Shown here: piece after piece, positions 10,640 to 22,400 of the stretch | How positions within the stretch are numbered: position 1 is the stretch's first letter | Layout: each line of letters begins with the position of its first letter | DNA from: Planoprotostelium fungivorum | Taxonomy: Eukaryota > Evosea > Variosea > Cavosteliida > Cavosteliaceae | DNA length: 64,000 bases | Assembly: GCA_003024175.1 (NCBI GenBank) | Contig: MDYQ01000009.1 | Span: 124,001-188,000 of the forward strand | Reading direction: 5' to 3' | Program-made: the position numbers and the translations under genes | Notes under the pieces: model-generated | Seen by the model: the letters and a program-made list of their open reading frames with translations, nothing else | What the model was told of the DNA's origin: nothing | The model's database searches: none

Positions 10640-13354
10640 TTATCTTATCGTATTCATACTAAACTCGTCGATGTACCGAACCAACGCCTCGTCTCTCTCC
10701 TTTCGGAAGGGAACCAGATCCATCCATCTCTTGTCCATCTGCTCATCTCAGACACGTCACTCTCATCTCTCTTCACCTCCATCAGCTCCACTAACTTTTC
10801 GTATTTCTCTCCCGAAGAAGGTGTGTTCTGGTTGATGACACCGTGTGCCTTGCTCTCTGCAAACAACTTTTGCAGGTTTCCAAAGGCCTCCACCTTCAGT
10901 TCTTCCATGAAGAGAGCGTACTGCGACCTACGGTCGTCGCTGTATAGGACTTCGTATCTGTTTCGATGTTGATGAGACACTGTCGAAACGCTCGATCATC
11001 ACCTGGCATCGTCCTTGATGTGCGATCGTGCATCGTTGAAGTCTTTCGTTCTCAAATTGATCCTTCCCTTCTCGAACGTCTCGCGTAATAGCTGACGGTA
11101 GTTGGACAGTTGTAGTTTGACCAATTCAGCCTTGTGGTCCCGAAATAGATCTTCCTTCTTCAGAGAAGAGATGCTGTCCACACGAAATCTCGCGTCGTGT
11201 TCCATCGATTGGCGTGCGGTCCTCCACGATACCTACGGGAGGTCGGTTCCCGCGCGCGGGAAAGATTCAAATTTCGTAACGGCTCACCTCCGGATCTTTC
11301 ACCTTCTCTTTGAGAAGAGTCTTGAAGGCGATGAGTTCATCGTCTTGGTTGTACCTGCGGATGATCTTGCTCCTCTCTTTCTCTTCCTTCTCTTTCATCG
11401 CTGCCACCACCCTCTCTCTCTCCTTCTTACTGGCTTCTTCTCTGTCATGATATCAGATGAGATGTCATAATATATGGTGAGATATCGTAACGATAGGTGA
11501 GATATCGTAACGGTATTTGACCACCTTTGCTTCTTTCGCTCTTGATCACCCAGCTTGTCGGTGTGTTTCTTGTATATCTCTTCTCTCTCCGTTGTAGACA
11601 GGTGAGGTGTCTGATTTCTCTTGTCCTTCGTGGCATCCAATAGATCGCAGGCATCGATGTATGACGTCTTACTCGTGATCTTATTGTTCTCCTTCAGTAG
11701 ATCCATCAGTCCCTTCGTCTCCTTCTCCTTCTCTGCGCTCGTCTCTGCAAGGAATGAATGTTAGAAGATCAACGGTCTACAACGAGCCGATTCTCACTCT
11801 TCTCGGTGGCCTTCTTGATGGGATCGAGGAGCTCGTTGTAGAGCCTCTCCTTCTCTTTCGAAGTTAAATTCTTGAAGGTCTGAGCGCTGCCAAATTTAGC
11901 TTTGAAATCTTCGAAGCTGAGGGTGGCGGACAGGGTACCGTTCTCTGTTTCGAAATTTGAATGCGATGAAATGGCGGGAAAACTCACCGGCCTTCAGAGT
12001 GGCATAGATGGTGTCCTTTGCAAGTGCCGTCTTCTCTATCTTCTCCTTCTTGTCCTGCTCCAATTTTGTCTTCACGTAATGAGTGAAGATACTCCTGCGA
12101 TCGGCATGGTTGGGCAGAACTGAAATCGTCTGAGGATTTTCCATCTACAACGCTCACTCTTGAATCGCGGGTCCAACACGATTTTCGGTAGCTCTTTGTC
12201 CCAGGTAGAGAAAGGTTCGATGTTCTTCTCCTTCAGCATGGTCTATACGATCAACGTTAGACATACAACCGCGTCGATTCTCTTCACCTTGAAGATTTCC
12301 ACTCTCTCTTCGAATGTGAGACCCTGATCATCCTCTTGTCTGTTTCACGTCAGTGACGCCGCGCGAGGAGTGAACGAGGTCGCATGAGGGTCGATGAGAC
12401 ACCCACTCTGTCTTTGCAAACTTGGATCTCTGTTCTTCTTCTTCAGCCAAGAGTCTCTTCTTCACGTTCTCGTGCTTTTCTTCCTCCGTTGGTTCCGGTG
12501 GTGGTGCCTCTGCGTTCATCTCGAGACCTTCCATCAGCTCATACGGTTGCAGCCACGTGGCCTCTTTTGTCTCTACGTTGTAAAAGTACTCGTATCCCAG
12601 ATTCGTCGAGACGATCCTCCACAGGGGTGCCATCGTCTTACGTCTAAATGAGATGAGATGGTGTCGGTGATGGATGTGTGATTGCAAACTCACATCAGAA
12701 GAGGTCGTAATTTAGGTTGCTGGTAAATCGTGAGTGGGGAGGATGAGAGATGAGAGACTGACCTCGCGACGAGCCTGAGGAGGCCGTATCCAAGATGCTT
12801 GACTCTTGTCCCAATTGTAATAGAAATAATGTCCTGAGAAGACGAACTCGATCCATTCCTCTTCTTCGACTGGCTGTGAGATGTAAGATGGACACGATTG
12901 AAATCATCCTCTGGATGTTGATGATGTGGATGATATGAAGAGAAATACATGTGATTACCTCGGGTGGTTGTTCAGCAGGAGCTTCCGCTGCAATTCGTGT
13001 CAATCGTGTTTTAGATTGAAACCCATTCTCACTTGAATTAGGTGTCTGACCGTCGGCGGCGGGCATCGTAGGTGCTGTATGATTTGGATGTTCATCTGGT
13101 GTTGGCATCATAGGTGCAGGAGGGCGAACTCCTGGTGCACTATCAGGAGCAGGCATCATGTTGGGAGCTCTTGATTGGCCATCAGGAGTAGGCATTAGAG
13201 GTGCTTGTTCGTCTGGCTTGGGCATCAGTGGAGGTCGAACACCAGGAGCTGTATCAGGAGCAGGCATCATCATGGGAGCCCTAGGTTGTCCATTGGCTGC
13301 AGGCACCAAGGGTGGTCGCACCCCAGGTGCCGTATCGGGCGGTGGCATCATCAT
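10640..13354 (-). CDS. PRPF40: PRP40-type U1 snRNP splicing factor (WW and FF domains)
   Basis: Multi-exon gene of roughly 680-700 aa. The Pro/Met-rich N-terminus has tandem MMPAPDTAPGVRPP-like units (13080-13354). Two WW domains follow: one around 12780-12890 (W..FSGHYFYYNWDKSQASW..P) and one around 12540-12630 (W..NLGYEYFYNVETKEATW..P). A series of FF domains comes next, for example FEERVEIFKTML and LSFEDFKAKFG, and the protein ends FSMNTIR. PRP40 joins the U1 snRNP to the branch-point complex early in spliceosome assembly. The gene carries several recurrent intron elements (11233-11287, 11745-11797, 11945-11987, 12130-12157), and its last intron (10730-10755) is only 26 nt. Start at the first of three consecutive Met codons. 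Confidence 0.9.
11233..11287 (-). repeat. Intron element C variant in PRP40 gene
   Basis: 55-nt intron containing GAAATTTGAAT and a palindrome TTCCCGCGCGCGGGAA. Confidence 0.65.
11745..11797 (-). repeat. Intron element A in PRP40 gene
   Basis: 53-nt intron with GGCTCGTTGTAGACCG near the donor and a branch-like CTAAC downstream. Confidence 0.85.
11945..11987 (-). repeat. Intron element C in PRP40 gene
   Basis: 43-nt intron with TTTTCCCGCC after GTGAG, then TTCAAATTTCGAAAC. Confidence 0.85.
12130..12157 (-). repeat. Intron element A in a 28-nt PRP40 intron
   Basis: Donor and motif abut as GTGAGCGTTGTAGATGG, filling over half of a 28-nt intron. Confidence 0.85.
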
Positions 13355-13471
13355 CTCGTTGTGATTTTGATGACATCACATCACCGAAAAACTTTTCGTA
13401 ACATTTTCGTGTGCACAAACTCTCAACATTTGACGACCACACAGACAGCGCTCAAACTCTACATCTATCCC

Positions 13472-14705
13472 TCAGAACATGGGCCGTGCTCTACCGAAAC
13501 CTCTACCGCCTCCGGGGTTGATGTTGTAATCGTTCTTAGTCATCGATCAGTTTCACATCTTCCATGCGATCTAGACTGTACCTCTCGGGCGTTCGTTGGA
13601 GAATACGGATCCGGCAGCCCAGTGATGGGATTGACGTGGCTCCTTCACATGACCGTCAGCACGATGTTCAAACATCTTTCACTCACAGCACAGGTGAATG
13701 TCTGTATCTCTGTGTCCTCTTATCCGGCGTGGTATGTGGAGAGACGACATCGATCTCTGCCGGCTTCGGTATAGAAGACGATGATGGTGATCGTGTCCCC
13801 CGAGCGAGCTCCGTCCCGTGCTTCGATTCCAATACCAACAACTTCCCATGAGGTGGTGGAGCTGTTGCATCCACGCTCGTGCGACATTCTAAACCTCTCT
13901 CTTCTCTCTCATCTCCTTTCACCGTCGCTGCCACTCTCTCGATCTGCTTGATGGGCGTGCGAGCCCGTTTCGGTGCCGCCGAGCTCTTCACTTGCGTGAT
14001 GGATGGACCTCGCGTCCAATACTCGTGGAAGACGACAAAGTTGTTGGCTTGGGGTGTGAACGTGCTGAGTCCAAAGTGTTTCTTCAAGAAGGGAACAAAC
14101 TTTGGCGATGGACGATCGTAGGCCAACCGATGGGGCTGTTCATCTTCGATCTGGCGAGTGGTCTTTAGAATCAGAGGTGGAGATGAGATGTTACCTTGAG
14201 TACGTTGTCGAATAATTTCTTCCCCACGCCGCTTCGCTGCTTGGACTCTACGACGTAAAAGTCGAGGATGCAATTGGGTTCGATCTCGGCGATGACTTGT
14301 TGGTGATTCTGACCATCCATCAGAGGAGGTGAGACAGATATGTCTCACCGATACGAATAACTTCTTCCTTCCAGTTTTTATCATGCCGTCGACTGTTCGA
14401 TCTTCGCTGCAGAAGAGATAAAGACGGTGATCTGAAGCTGCCAATTTATCGAATGTTGTAATGGGTACAGGAAGTCCTTGTGCCTTCCGCCATCAGCATA
14501 TGTCGGTGATACGGAATCGTCACAGCCGTCTTCTCACCTTAGCCGAAGCCATCCCCATCGCATCGACCACTTGGCGTATCTGCTGTAATAATACACTCAG
14601 CGACTTCTTCGTCTTCTGTCGATTGTTCCAATCATTGATGAGGTGGGCGTCCCACAACGTGATTTCCTCTGGAAGGATCTTTCTGAGGTCGAAACCAAAG
14701 TCCAT
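13472..14705 (-). CDS. ATAT1: Alpha-tubulin N-acetyltransferase
   Basis: Seven exons (13472-13534, 13582-13642, 13687-14162, 14195-14308, 14349-14483, 14538-14705 with introns of 32-54 nt between them; the first listed is the last exon) sum to 338 aa. The enzyme acetylates Lys40 of alpha-tubulin inside microtubules. Family signatures are all present: start MDFGFDLRKILPEEITLWD, ASAKAQG with the catalytic-region Gln, GRKKLFV, ILDFYVVESKQRSGVGKKLF (acetyl-CoA loop and essential Asp), LAYDRPSPKF and PQANNFVVF. The C-terminal tail is basic and ends GGGRGFGRARPMF. In eukaryotes this gene is largely confined to ciliated lineages. The count of exons listed is six coding blocks. Confidence 0.95.
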
Positions 14706-14996
14706 CGATGTGCTCTCTGATCCACCTTGAGTTATAATTTTAGCGCGAAATGGGAACAAATCTTTGAGCCACCCCACAAGTGTTAGTTCTTTCTCTCTGA
14801 CAAACCGTGAAAGAGGACAGATGACAAACACTTTCTCATGAAGTGTCCCTCTCATCCATCACGTCGTATCGGTTCGTATCCACGGAAGATCTCATCTTCA
14901 AGTCGTACGGCTGGTATGAAATGACGAAAGCATTGATGATTGAGATCTCAATCACAAACTTTTCTTGTACATTTATTGAGAGAGGCCGGAATCTCT
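14706..14996. other. Spacer between two minus-strand genes
   Basis: AP-2 sigma 3' end and acetyltransferase promoter. No gene seen. Confidence 0.5.
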
Positions 14997-15612
14997 TTAT
15001 CCAAGTGTCTCCATAGCTTCCAACCGGTTCAAGACGACTTCTTTACTGTTCACATTCAGATGACGACGTTGTCGGAAGAGATGTCACCTGGTTTCCATGA
15101 TCTCTCCAGCCAGAAAGACTTCGTCTACGATGGTATAGATCTTGTAGAAGTTGAAAACAATGTCTAATTCACAAACGTTTCCGAAATACGAATCGAGTAT
15201 CTAGTTCACAGTCAGTCCTCTCTTGATCGACTAAACCCCAACATGTTGACATATCATATGATATCATGCTAATCTTCCGTCACCTCTACGAACAGATGAA
15301 TGGCTTCGAGATAACTCAGAGCGTTGTCGTTGGCATCCACGCAGAAGATGAAGAATAATCCTGCGTAGCGGCGGTAGACGATCTTAAATGTTCTGAACTG
15401 CATGCCGGTCAGTGACTCCCGAAAAGTGGAGAACGATCCAACTTATACACTACGCTCACCTCTACGAAGTTGGTGAATTTTGTCTCTCTAGAGTTGACGA
15501 GACGGTGGATTTCGTCAGTGAGTTTTCGCTTTTCTACATCATCGTAGGCAGTGTACCATTTAGCGAATCTCGTCTTGCCCTGCCGGTTTTGCACCAGCAT
15601 GAACTGGATCAT
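14997..15612 (-). CDS. AP2S1: AP-2 adaptor complex sigma subunit
   Basis: Exons 14997-15045, 15088-15200, 15284-15397 and 15460-15612 give 142 aa, the same length as the animal protein. The protein is a longin-fold small chain of the clathrin adaptor AP-2 at the plasma membrane, where the sigma/alpha pair binds dileucine cargo signals. It begins [20 protein letters not shown] and contains [37 protein letters not shown] and [20 protein letters not shown]. The VEFRT/YRRYAGL wording separates AP-2 from AP-1 and AP-3 sigma. Start is the first Met of the conserved block. Confidence 0.96.
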
Positions 15613-16438
15613 GTTGAGATGAGGCGCGTGTAAATAAAATGCCTTTGTGAAATTCGTTTGTCGACTACAACCAAGTATGTTCTTTTTATTTCGCATAACC
15701 TGTGCAGCCCTCTCGGTTGTCGGTGCATTTGACTGCGAGCAGTGCATTCGATAGTTACTGGACGTTTTCATTTCACAAGGATAATAATCCGCTCATCAGC
15801 AAGGAAAAGAGCTTCGATGATGAAACTCCCATCCTTCTGTGTGCTGAACCGACTGTAAAACCCACACCCTAGGTTCCATATTCATTCCTTCTTTAGAACG
15901 TAATCTCAGGGTGAAGTTGGTTGCCCAACACATGACACACAAGAGTCCGATCGGAGATATTTATACAACGCGTAGCCCTCCATGCGAATCTGGCTGGGGT
16001 GCAGATGTTTTACGCGGCTTATCACCACTTCCCTCTTATTGCTTAACATGGAATGACGCCGACACCACGCCGAAGCTGTTCATATTTTTGGAAAGAACGA
16101 TTGGAACTTCCCAAACATAGAGCTCACGCCCAGAGTTCATTTCTCATAGATGAGATTCCGCTTTGATTCTGTTGAATACAAAGGACTTTCACAAAGGGCC
16201 CAGTTCCTCAGCCTTATTGGGATCAGTTAGTAGATTTCTCCGGGCAACAGGGCCTTAATTCTATTTCCGAGTGGTGTCGTTAACGTAGATCAGATCGGTA
16301 AGAGACGCAGACGCGCGGAAAGCTGTTTACAGCCTCGCACCGGTTAGTTTTATTTTTACGGCAAGCCAACACCCAGAAGCCACAGGCTCCTCTATTTGGG
16401 AGACTTTCTATAGCTCCTTGTACCACCACCATTAGACC
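15613..16438. promoter_or_regulatory. Divergent intergenic region
   Basis: Promoter space for AP-2 sigma (-) and the giant PA14 gene (+). Open frames here are short and featureless, and no RNA gene was recognised. Confidence 0.5.
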
Positions 16439-19400
16439 ATGAAGGTGAGATATTCTTCGGGTCCATCCATTCGCACCCCGATCCGATGTGATGTTGATTA
16501 TGACCTCTTATAGACTCAGGTTCTTCATTCTTTAATTGCTATCCTCTGCTTGGTAGCATTCGCTAATGGTGAGTTTCTAATGTCGATTCGTCGAATCAAC
16601 GATTAAATGATCTCAGCCCAAAAACCCAAAAGCATCCAATTGACAGGAGTCGGTCGTGATATCTGGCCCTGTTCTAACCAAAAGTCATGTGGAACGAGCG
16701 GCGCAACCGTATCCTGCCAAACTGGCTGGACATGCTCTAACGATTTCGAGAACTACAACGGTGGTGATCTTGGCATGGTCATGACTAAGCTCAACGTCAC
16801 CGGTAACGAGAGAAAGCCCGCCTACAACAATTCCGCCCCTCACCCCAGTGCCGTGTTAGGCAAGACCGGTTTCGACAGATGGTTCAGAGACTCCCCAGGC
16901 TACAACGTCCCCTACCCCGTCAACATCCCCCTCACCCTCGACAGCAACGGCGTCACTTATTCTTACGGAACCAACACCTTCTTCCCCTTGGACGGAGTAG
17001 GATACGGACTCTACGCCAAGGGATCCGTCGACAACGTGATGCACAACTTTGGTTTCTGCGTCGAATTCCACACCCAATTTCAGTACACCGGATCTGAGAC
17101 CTTCAGCTTCAGAGGAGACGATGACGTCTGGGTATACATCAACGAATACCTCGTCGTCGATCTCGGAGGTGAAAGAATCTCGCATTCTGCTCGTCTTCTC
17201 AACCATCGATAGGTGTTCACGGTCCTCAATCCGCAGCCGTTACCCTCAGCAGCATTGCCAAGACCATCGGTATCACCTCGGGCAACAACTACGCCCTCGA
17301 TGTTTTCTTCTGTGAGAGACACACCGGTGGTTCCAACTTCTACATGACCACCAGCATGGAATTCAAGTGCAACGTAGCCACGGATTGGTGTGGCATCTGT
17401 GGTGGTGACGGACAGTCCTGCTGCACCAAGTGCCCCAAACTCAACGCCACCAACTCCTGCCAGTACGACAACAAGTGTGACTCTGTCACAGGACAGTGCG
17501 TTCCCAGCAACGCCGACTGCTCCAACAACAAGTGCCTCGTCGGCCCCGGTAATTGCAACAGTGGCGTCTGCACTCCCATCACATGCCCCGCTCCTGGTCC
17601 CTGCCAGAAGTTCTTGTCCTGCGATCCCGCCCAGGGTTGCCTCTACGGACCCATCAATGACGGTACCTCTTGCCCTGCCCCCAACTGCTACTCCTCTGGA
17701 GTTTGCTCTTCCGGTAGCTGCATCGGTGCCACTCCCGTCAACTGCACGGGAGGTGATCAATGTAATTCCGCCACCTGCGACTCCAAGACCGGAAAGTGCA
17801 ACGTGATTCCCCTCAACGGCGTCACTTGCTCCCTCGCCGACCAGTGCGCCCTCGGAGAAACCTGCCAGAACGGAGTCTGCAAGGCCGCTTCCAATGTGTC
17901 CTGCTCCACCACCGAGTGCGGTGGTGTCAACACCTGCAACAGCGCCAACGGACAATGCACACCTCAGTCACCCAAGGCTGCCAAGACCGCTTGCAATACC
18001 ACCGATCCTTGCAACAACTGGGCTTGTGACGGAAAGGGAGGATGCTTCATCATCGGATCCAAGACTTACACCGGAACCGTCTCTCAGTGCCAGACTGTCA
18101 CCTGCGACCCCAAGGTTGGATTCGTCGTATCCAACAAGAACAACGGTACCAGCTGCTCCACCCCCGATCTCTGTGACACCAACGAGGTCTGCTCCGCTGG
18201 AGTCTGCGTGGGAGCCCCCGTCGTCTGTGCACCCAGCGCCGCCTCTCCCTGCCGCAATGGAACTTGCAACCCTTCCAACGGTTCGTGCGTATACGCCACC
18301 CCCCTGGCCGATGGACTCAGCTGCTCGTCCAACACCACCGACAAGTGCGTCACGTCCGAGGTCTGCTCTTCCGGCCAGTGTGTCACCGCTTCCTACTCGA
18401 CCTGCGGTGATCAGTGCAACAAGGGTACCTGCAACCCTTCCACCGGAAAGTGCACCACCAGCCCTCTCTCCTCTGTTGGCTGTGACGATGGTAACGCCTG
18501 CACCAACGGTGACTACTGCTTTGCTGGGAAGTGCGTCGCTGGCACTCCCACCGCTTGTCCCGTCGGCTCTCAGTGTTTCGTGGCTGGTACTTGTGACCCC
18601 AAGTCCGGCGTCTGCAGCGCTCAGACCTTCGCCGCCAACACCACTTCTTGCGACTCTGGCGACCTCTGCATACCCAAGGCCTTCTGTAACAGCGGAGTCT
18701 GCAACGGTACCAGAACCGCCTGCCCCACCACCAACCAGTGCCAGAACACCGGAACATGTAACTCTCTCAGTGGACAGTGTGACTTCACCAACAAGATCAG
18801 AAACACTCCCTGCACCACTTCTGATCCCTGCGCCGCCTCCGCCGCTTGCGATGGCCTCGGTGCTTGTGTGGTCGTTCCCAAGTCTTGTGCCTCTACTCCC
18901 GTAGGACAGTGCCAGACCCTCGTCGGCTGCCGCAACGGAGTCTGCGTCGTCACCAACAACGCCGCCAACACCACCTGTAACGATGGTAACCCTTGCACTC
19001 AGCGAGACGTCTGCGATGGCTCTGGTAACTGCGTCGGAACTCAGCCCACCACTTGCCCTCAGCCCACCGAGCAGTGCAGAGTCCAAGGTACTTGCGATCC
19101 CGCCACTGGTGTGTGCTCCAACCCCATCGCCCCCGACAACTCTGGATGTCTGTCCGGCGACAGCTGCGCCACTTCTTCCATCTGTCAAGCTGGTGAGATG
19201 AATGATATTCGTAACGATCTCTCACCTTTGAACAGGTGTCTGCACTGGCAGAGCTTACATTCAATGTGCTCCCAAGAGCCAGTGCGAGCTGCAAGGTGTC
19301 TGCGACTCCGCCACCGGACAATGCTCCACCGTCTACAAGACTTCCAACCTCACTTGTGACGATGGAAACGCTTGCACACAGAGCGATACCTGCTCTAGCG

Positions 19401-22400
19401 GTCTCTGCGCTGGTACTCCCATCCCCTGTCTGACTCCTCCCTCTCAGTGCTACGCCGCCGTCGGTAGCTGCTCTGGAGGCAAGTGCTCTTACGCTCCCCT
19501 CAACGGAACCAGTTGTGATGATGGAAACGCCTGCACCAAGAACGATGTCTGCATGCAGGGTGTCTGCAAGGGTCTCGCCCCTGTCACCTGCCCAGCCCCT
19601 ACTGACGCTTGCCACACTCAGGGTACTTGCGATACCAACACTGGTATCTGCTCCAACCCCATCGCCGCAGACAACACCGTCTGCCCCACTGGTAACAAGT
19701 GCGCCACTTCTTCCGTCTGCAAGTTGGGAGTCTGTACCGTCACTAGCGTCAAGTCTTGCTCCGCCCCAGCTGACTGCAAGGGTGCCGCCACTTGCGATGC
19801 CGCGACCGGAGCTTGCACCTACCCCAATCTGCCGAACGGTCAGAACTGCACCATCACCGATGCCTGTACTGCCTCTGCACAATGTGAGTTCGATTCCATC
19901 GATCCTCTTCTCATCGATATTCAGGCTCGAACGGAAACTGTGTGGCCGTTCCCCGCACTTGCCCTCCCCTCGATCAGTGCCACGCCCCTGGAACCTGCTC
20001 CGGAGGTTCCTGCAATTACGCTCCATTGACTGGAACTGCTTGTGACGACGGAGACCACTGCACTTCCAACGACACTTGCTCCAACGGAGTCTGCGCCGGA
20101 ACTGCCGTCACCTGCCCTGGTGCCCCAGATCAATGTCACAGCGCTGGAGTATGTAACTCCAAGGATGGATCCTGCTTCTTCCCTCAGGCTACGCTCGGAA
20201 CCCCTTGTGACGATAACGACGCCTGCTCCACCATCTCTTCTTGCTACTTTGGTGTCTGCAAGGGAGATCTCTACGTACAGTGCGCCACCCCCGGACAGTG
20301 CCAGCAGTCTGGTATCTGCGACAGCGCCACCGGAACTTGCAGCTTCGCCAACAAATCCAACGGAACTACCTGTAACGACGGCAACGCTTGCACTCAGACT
20401 GACACTTGCCAATCGGGACACTGTATCGGATCGAACACCAAGACTTGTGCCTCAGCCGGTCAGTGCTTCTCCACCGCTGTCTGTGACACCGTCTCTGGTG
20501 CCTGTCTCTCTAATCCTCTCACTGGAACATCCTGCAATGACGGCAACGCTTGCAGCCAGATCGACACTTGTTTCGCTGGAGCTTGTATCGGAGGAAATTT
20601 CACCGTCTGCCCCACCGCCGACCAATGCCACCAACCCAGCGTGTGCAATTCCGCCACTGGACTGTGCAGCAACGACCCCGTCGAGGACAACACTCACGCT
20701 TGCCTCACCAACGATCTCTGCGCTACCTCTGCTCTCTGTGTGAGCGGTGCTTGCCAAGTCAAGTCGAGAGCCTCTTGCCCTGCCCCCGATCAGTGTCACG
20801 CTGCCGGCGTCTGCGGTACCAGCACTGGTCTCTGCACGTACGAGAACCTGGCCATCGGAACTGCCTGCGATGATGGCAACTTCTGCACTGTCAACGACAC
20901 CTGCACCAACGGTGTCTGCGCTGGTGTCGCCGTCACTTGCCCTTCCAACGGCAACCAATGCAGCCAAGCAGGCTTCTGCGATCTCGCAAATGGTCAGTGC
21001 ACTTACCCCAACGTGCCCAACCAAAACAGCTGTACCGACGGAGACGCCTGTACACTCGAAGACTACTGCTGGGATGGTCAATGCATCAGCGGAGCTCCCA
21101 AGGCCTGCGATCTCCCCGCTGGAACTCAGTGCCGCCAGAACGGTATCTGCGACTCCACCGATGGTACCTGCTCTTTCCCCCTGGCTGCTGAGGGATCTTC
21201 CTGCTTCAACACCACCAACAAGTGTGCCACTTCCTCCGTCTGCGACAGCAACGGACACTGCGTCACTGCACCTGCTGGACATGTTCAGTGCTCTACCCCT
21301 CCCAACCAGTGCACTCTCAACGGAACTTGCGACGATAACCTTGGATGCGTCTACGACCAATTTTCTCCCTCTCTGGCCCCTTGCGATGATGGAGATCTCT
21401 GCACCGTCAGCGACTACTGTACTGGTTACGGTCCCTTCTGTACCGGAGTACCCAAGGTCTGTGATGTACCCCAATGCTACGTCAGCTTGGGATGCAACAA
21501 TGCCACCGGAGAGTGCCAATCTCAACCCATCAGCGGAGTCTCTTGTGACGATGGAAACCCATGCACCACTCAGGACACCTGTAACGCTGGTGTCTGTGTC
21601 GGAACCACCACCGTGTGTGCCAAATCTACCGACGACTGTCACGAGGATGGAGTCTGCAACGGTCAGACCGGTATCTGCGAGAACGCTCTCAAGCCCGCCG
21701 GAACCAACTGCACTCAGCCCAACCAATGCGCCACTTCCGCTACCTGTAACGCAGGTGGTATCTGTGTCGTCCAGTCTTTCGTCAAGTGCCCCACCTCCGA
21801 CCAGTGCCACGCAGTTTCCTTCTGCAACCCCACCACTGGACTCTGCTCCAACGATGCTCTCACTGACGGAACCGGCTGCTCTGACGGCAACCCTTGCACA
21901 CTGCAAGACACCTGCCAGAACGGAGTCTGCCAGTCTGGAAGCACCATGACTTGTGCTGATCCCGCCCTCTGCCACGCCCCCGGATTCTGCAATATCACCA
22001 CCGGTAGCTGCCAGTTCAACAATCTGGCCGACGGAACTTCTTGCACGGATGATGCTGCCTCCAAGTGTTTCACTGGATACACTTGTGCCGCCGGTCTCTG
22101 TCTCCCTGGTGCTCCCGTGTTCTGCCCCCAGCCCGATCAATGCCACCTCCCCGGTATCTGCGATCCTTCCAGTGGTGTCTGCTCGAACCCTCAAGCTGCC
22201 AACGGAACCTTCTGTAACGACGACGATCTCTGCACTCAGGTTGATTCCTGCCAGTCTGGAGTCTGCATCGGTGCTTCACCCAAGAGCTGCGATCCTTTGA
22301 ACGCTTGCTTCCAGCCCGGTACCTGCGATAGCACCACCGGTGTCTGCAGCACTCCCTTCTCTGCCAAGGGACAATCTTGTGACGACATGGATCCTTGCAC

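Noticed and set aside
15911-16120. Short plus-strand frame upstream of the PA14 gene
   Set aside because: No domain, no ATG-led splice chain, lies in a presumed promoter.
20452-22194. 580-codon open frame on the minus strand opposite the PA14 gene
   Set aside because: Low-complexity Ala/Ser/Val/Gly protein mirroring the GC-rich cysteine repeats; an antisense shadow. Similar shadows at 17080-17955 and 17968-19188 were also dropped.
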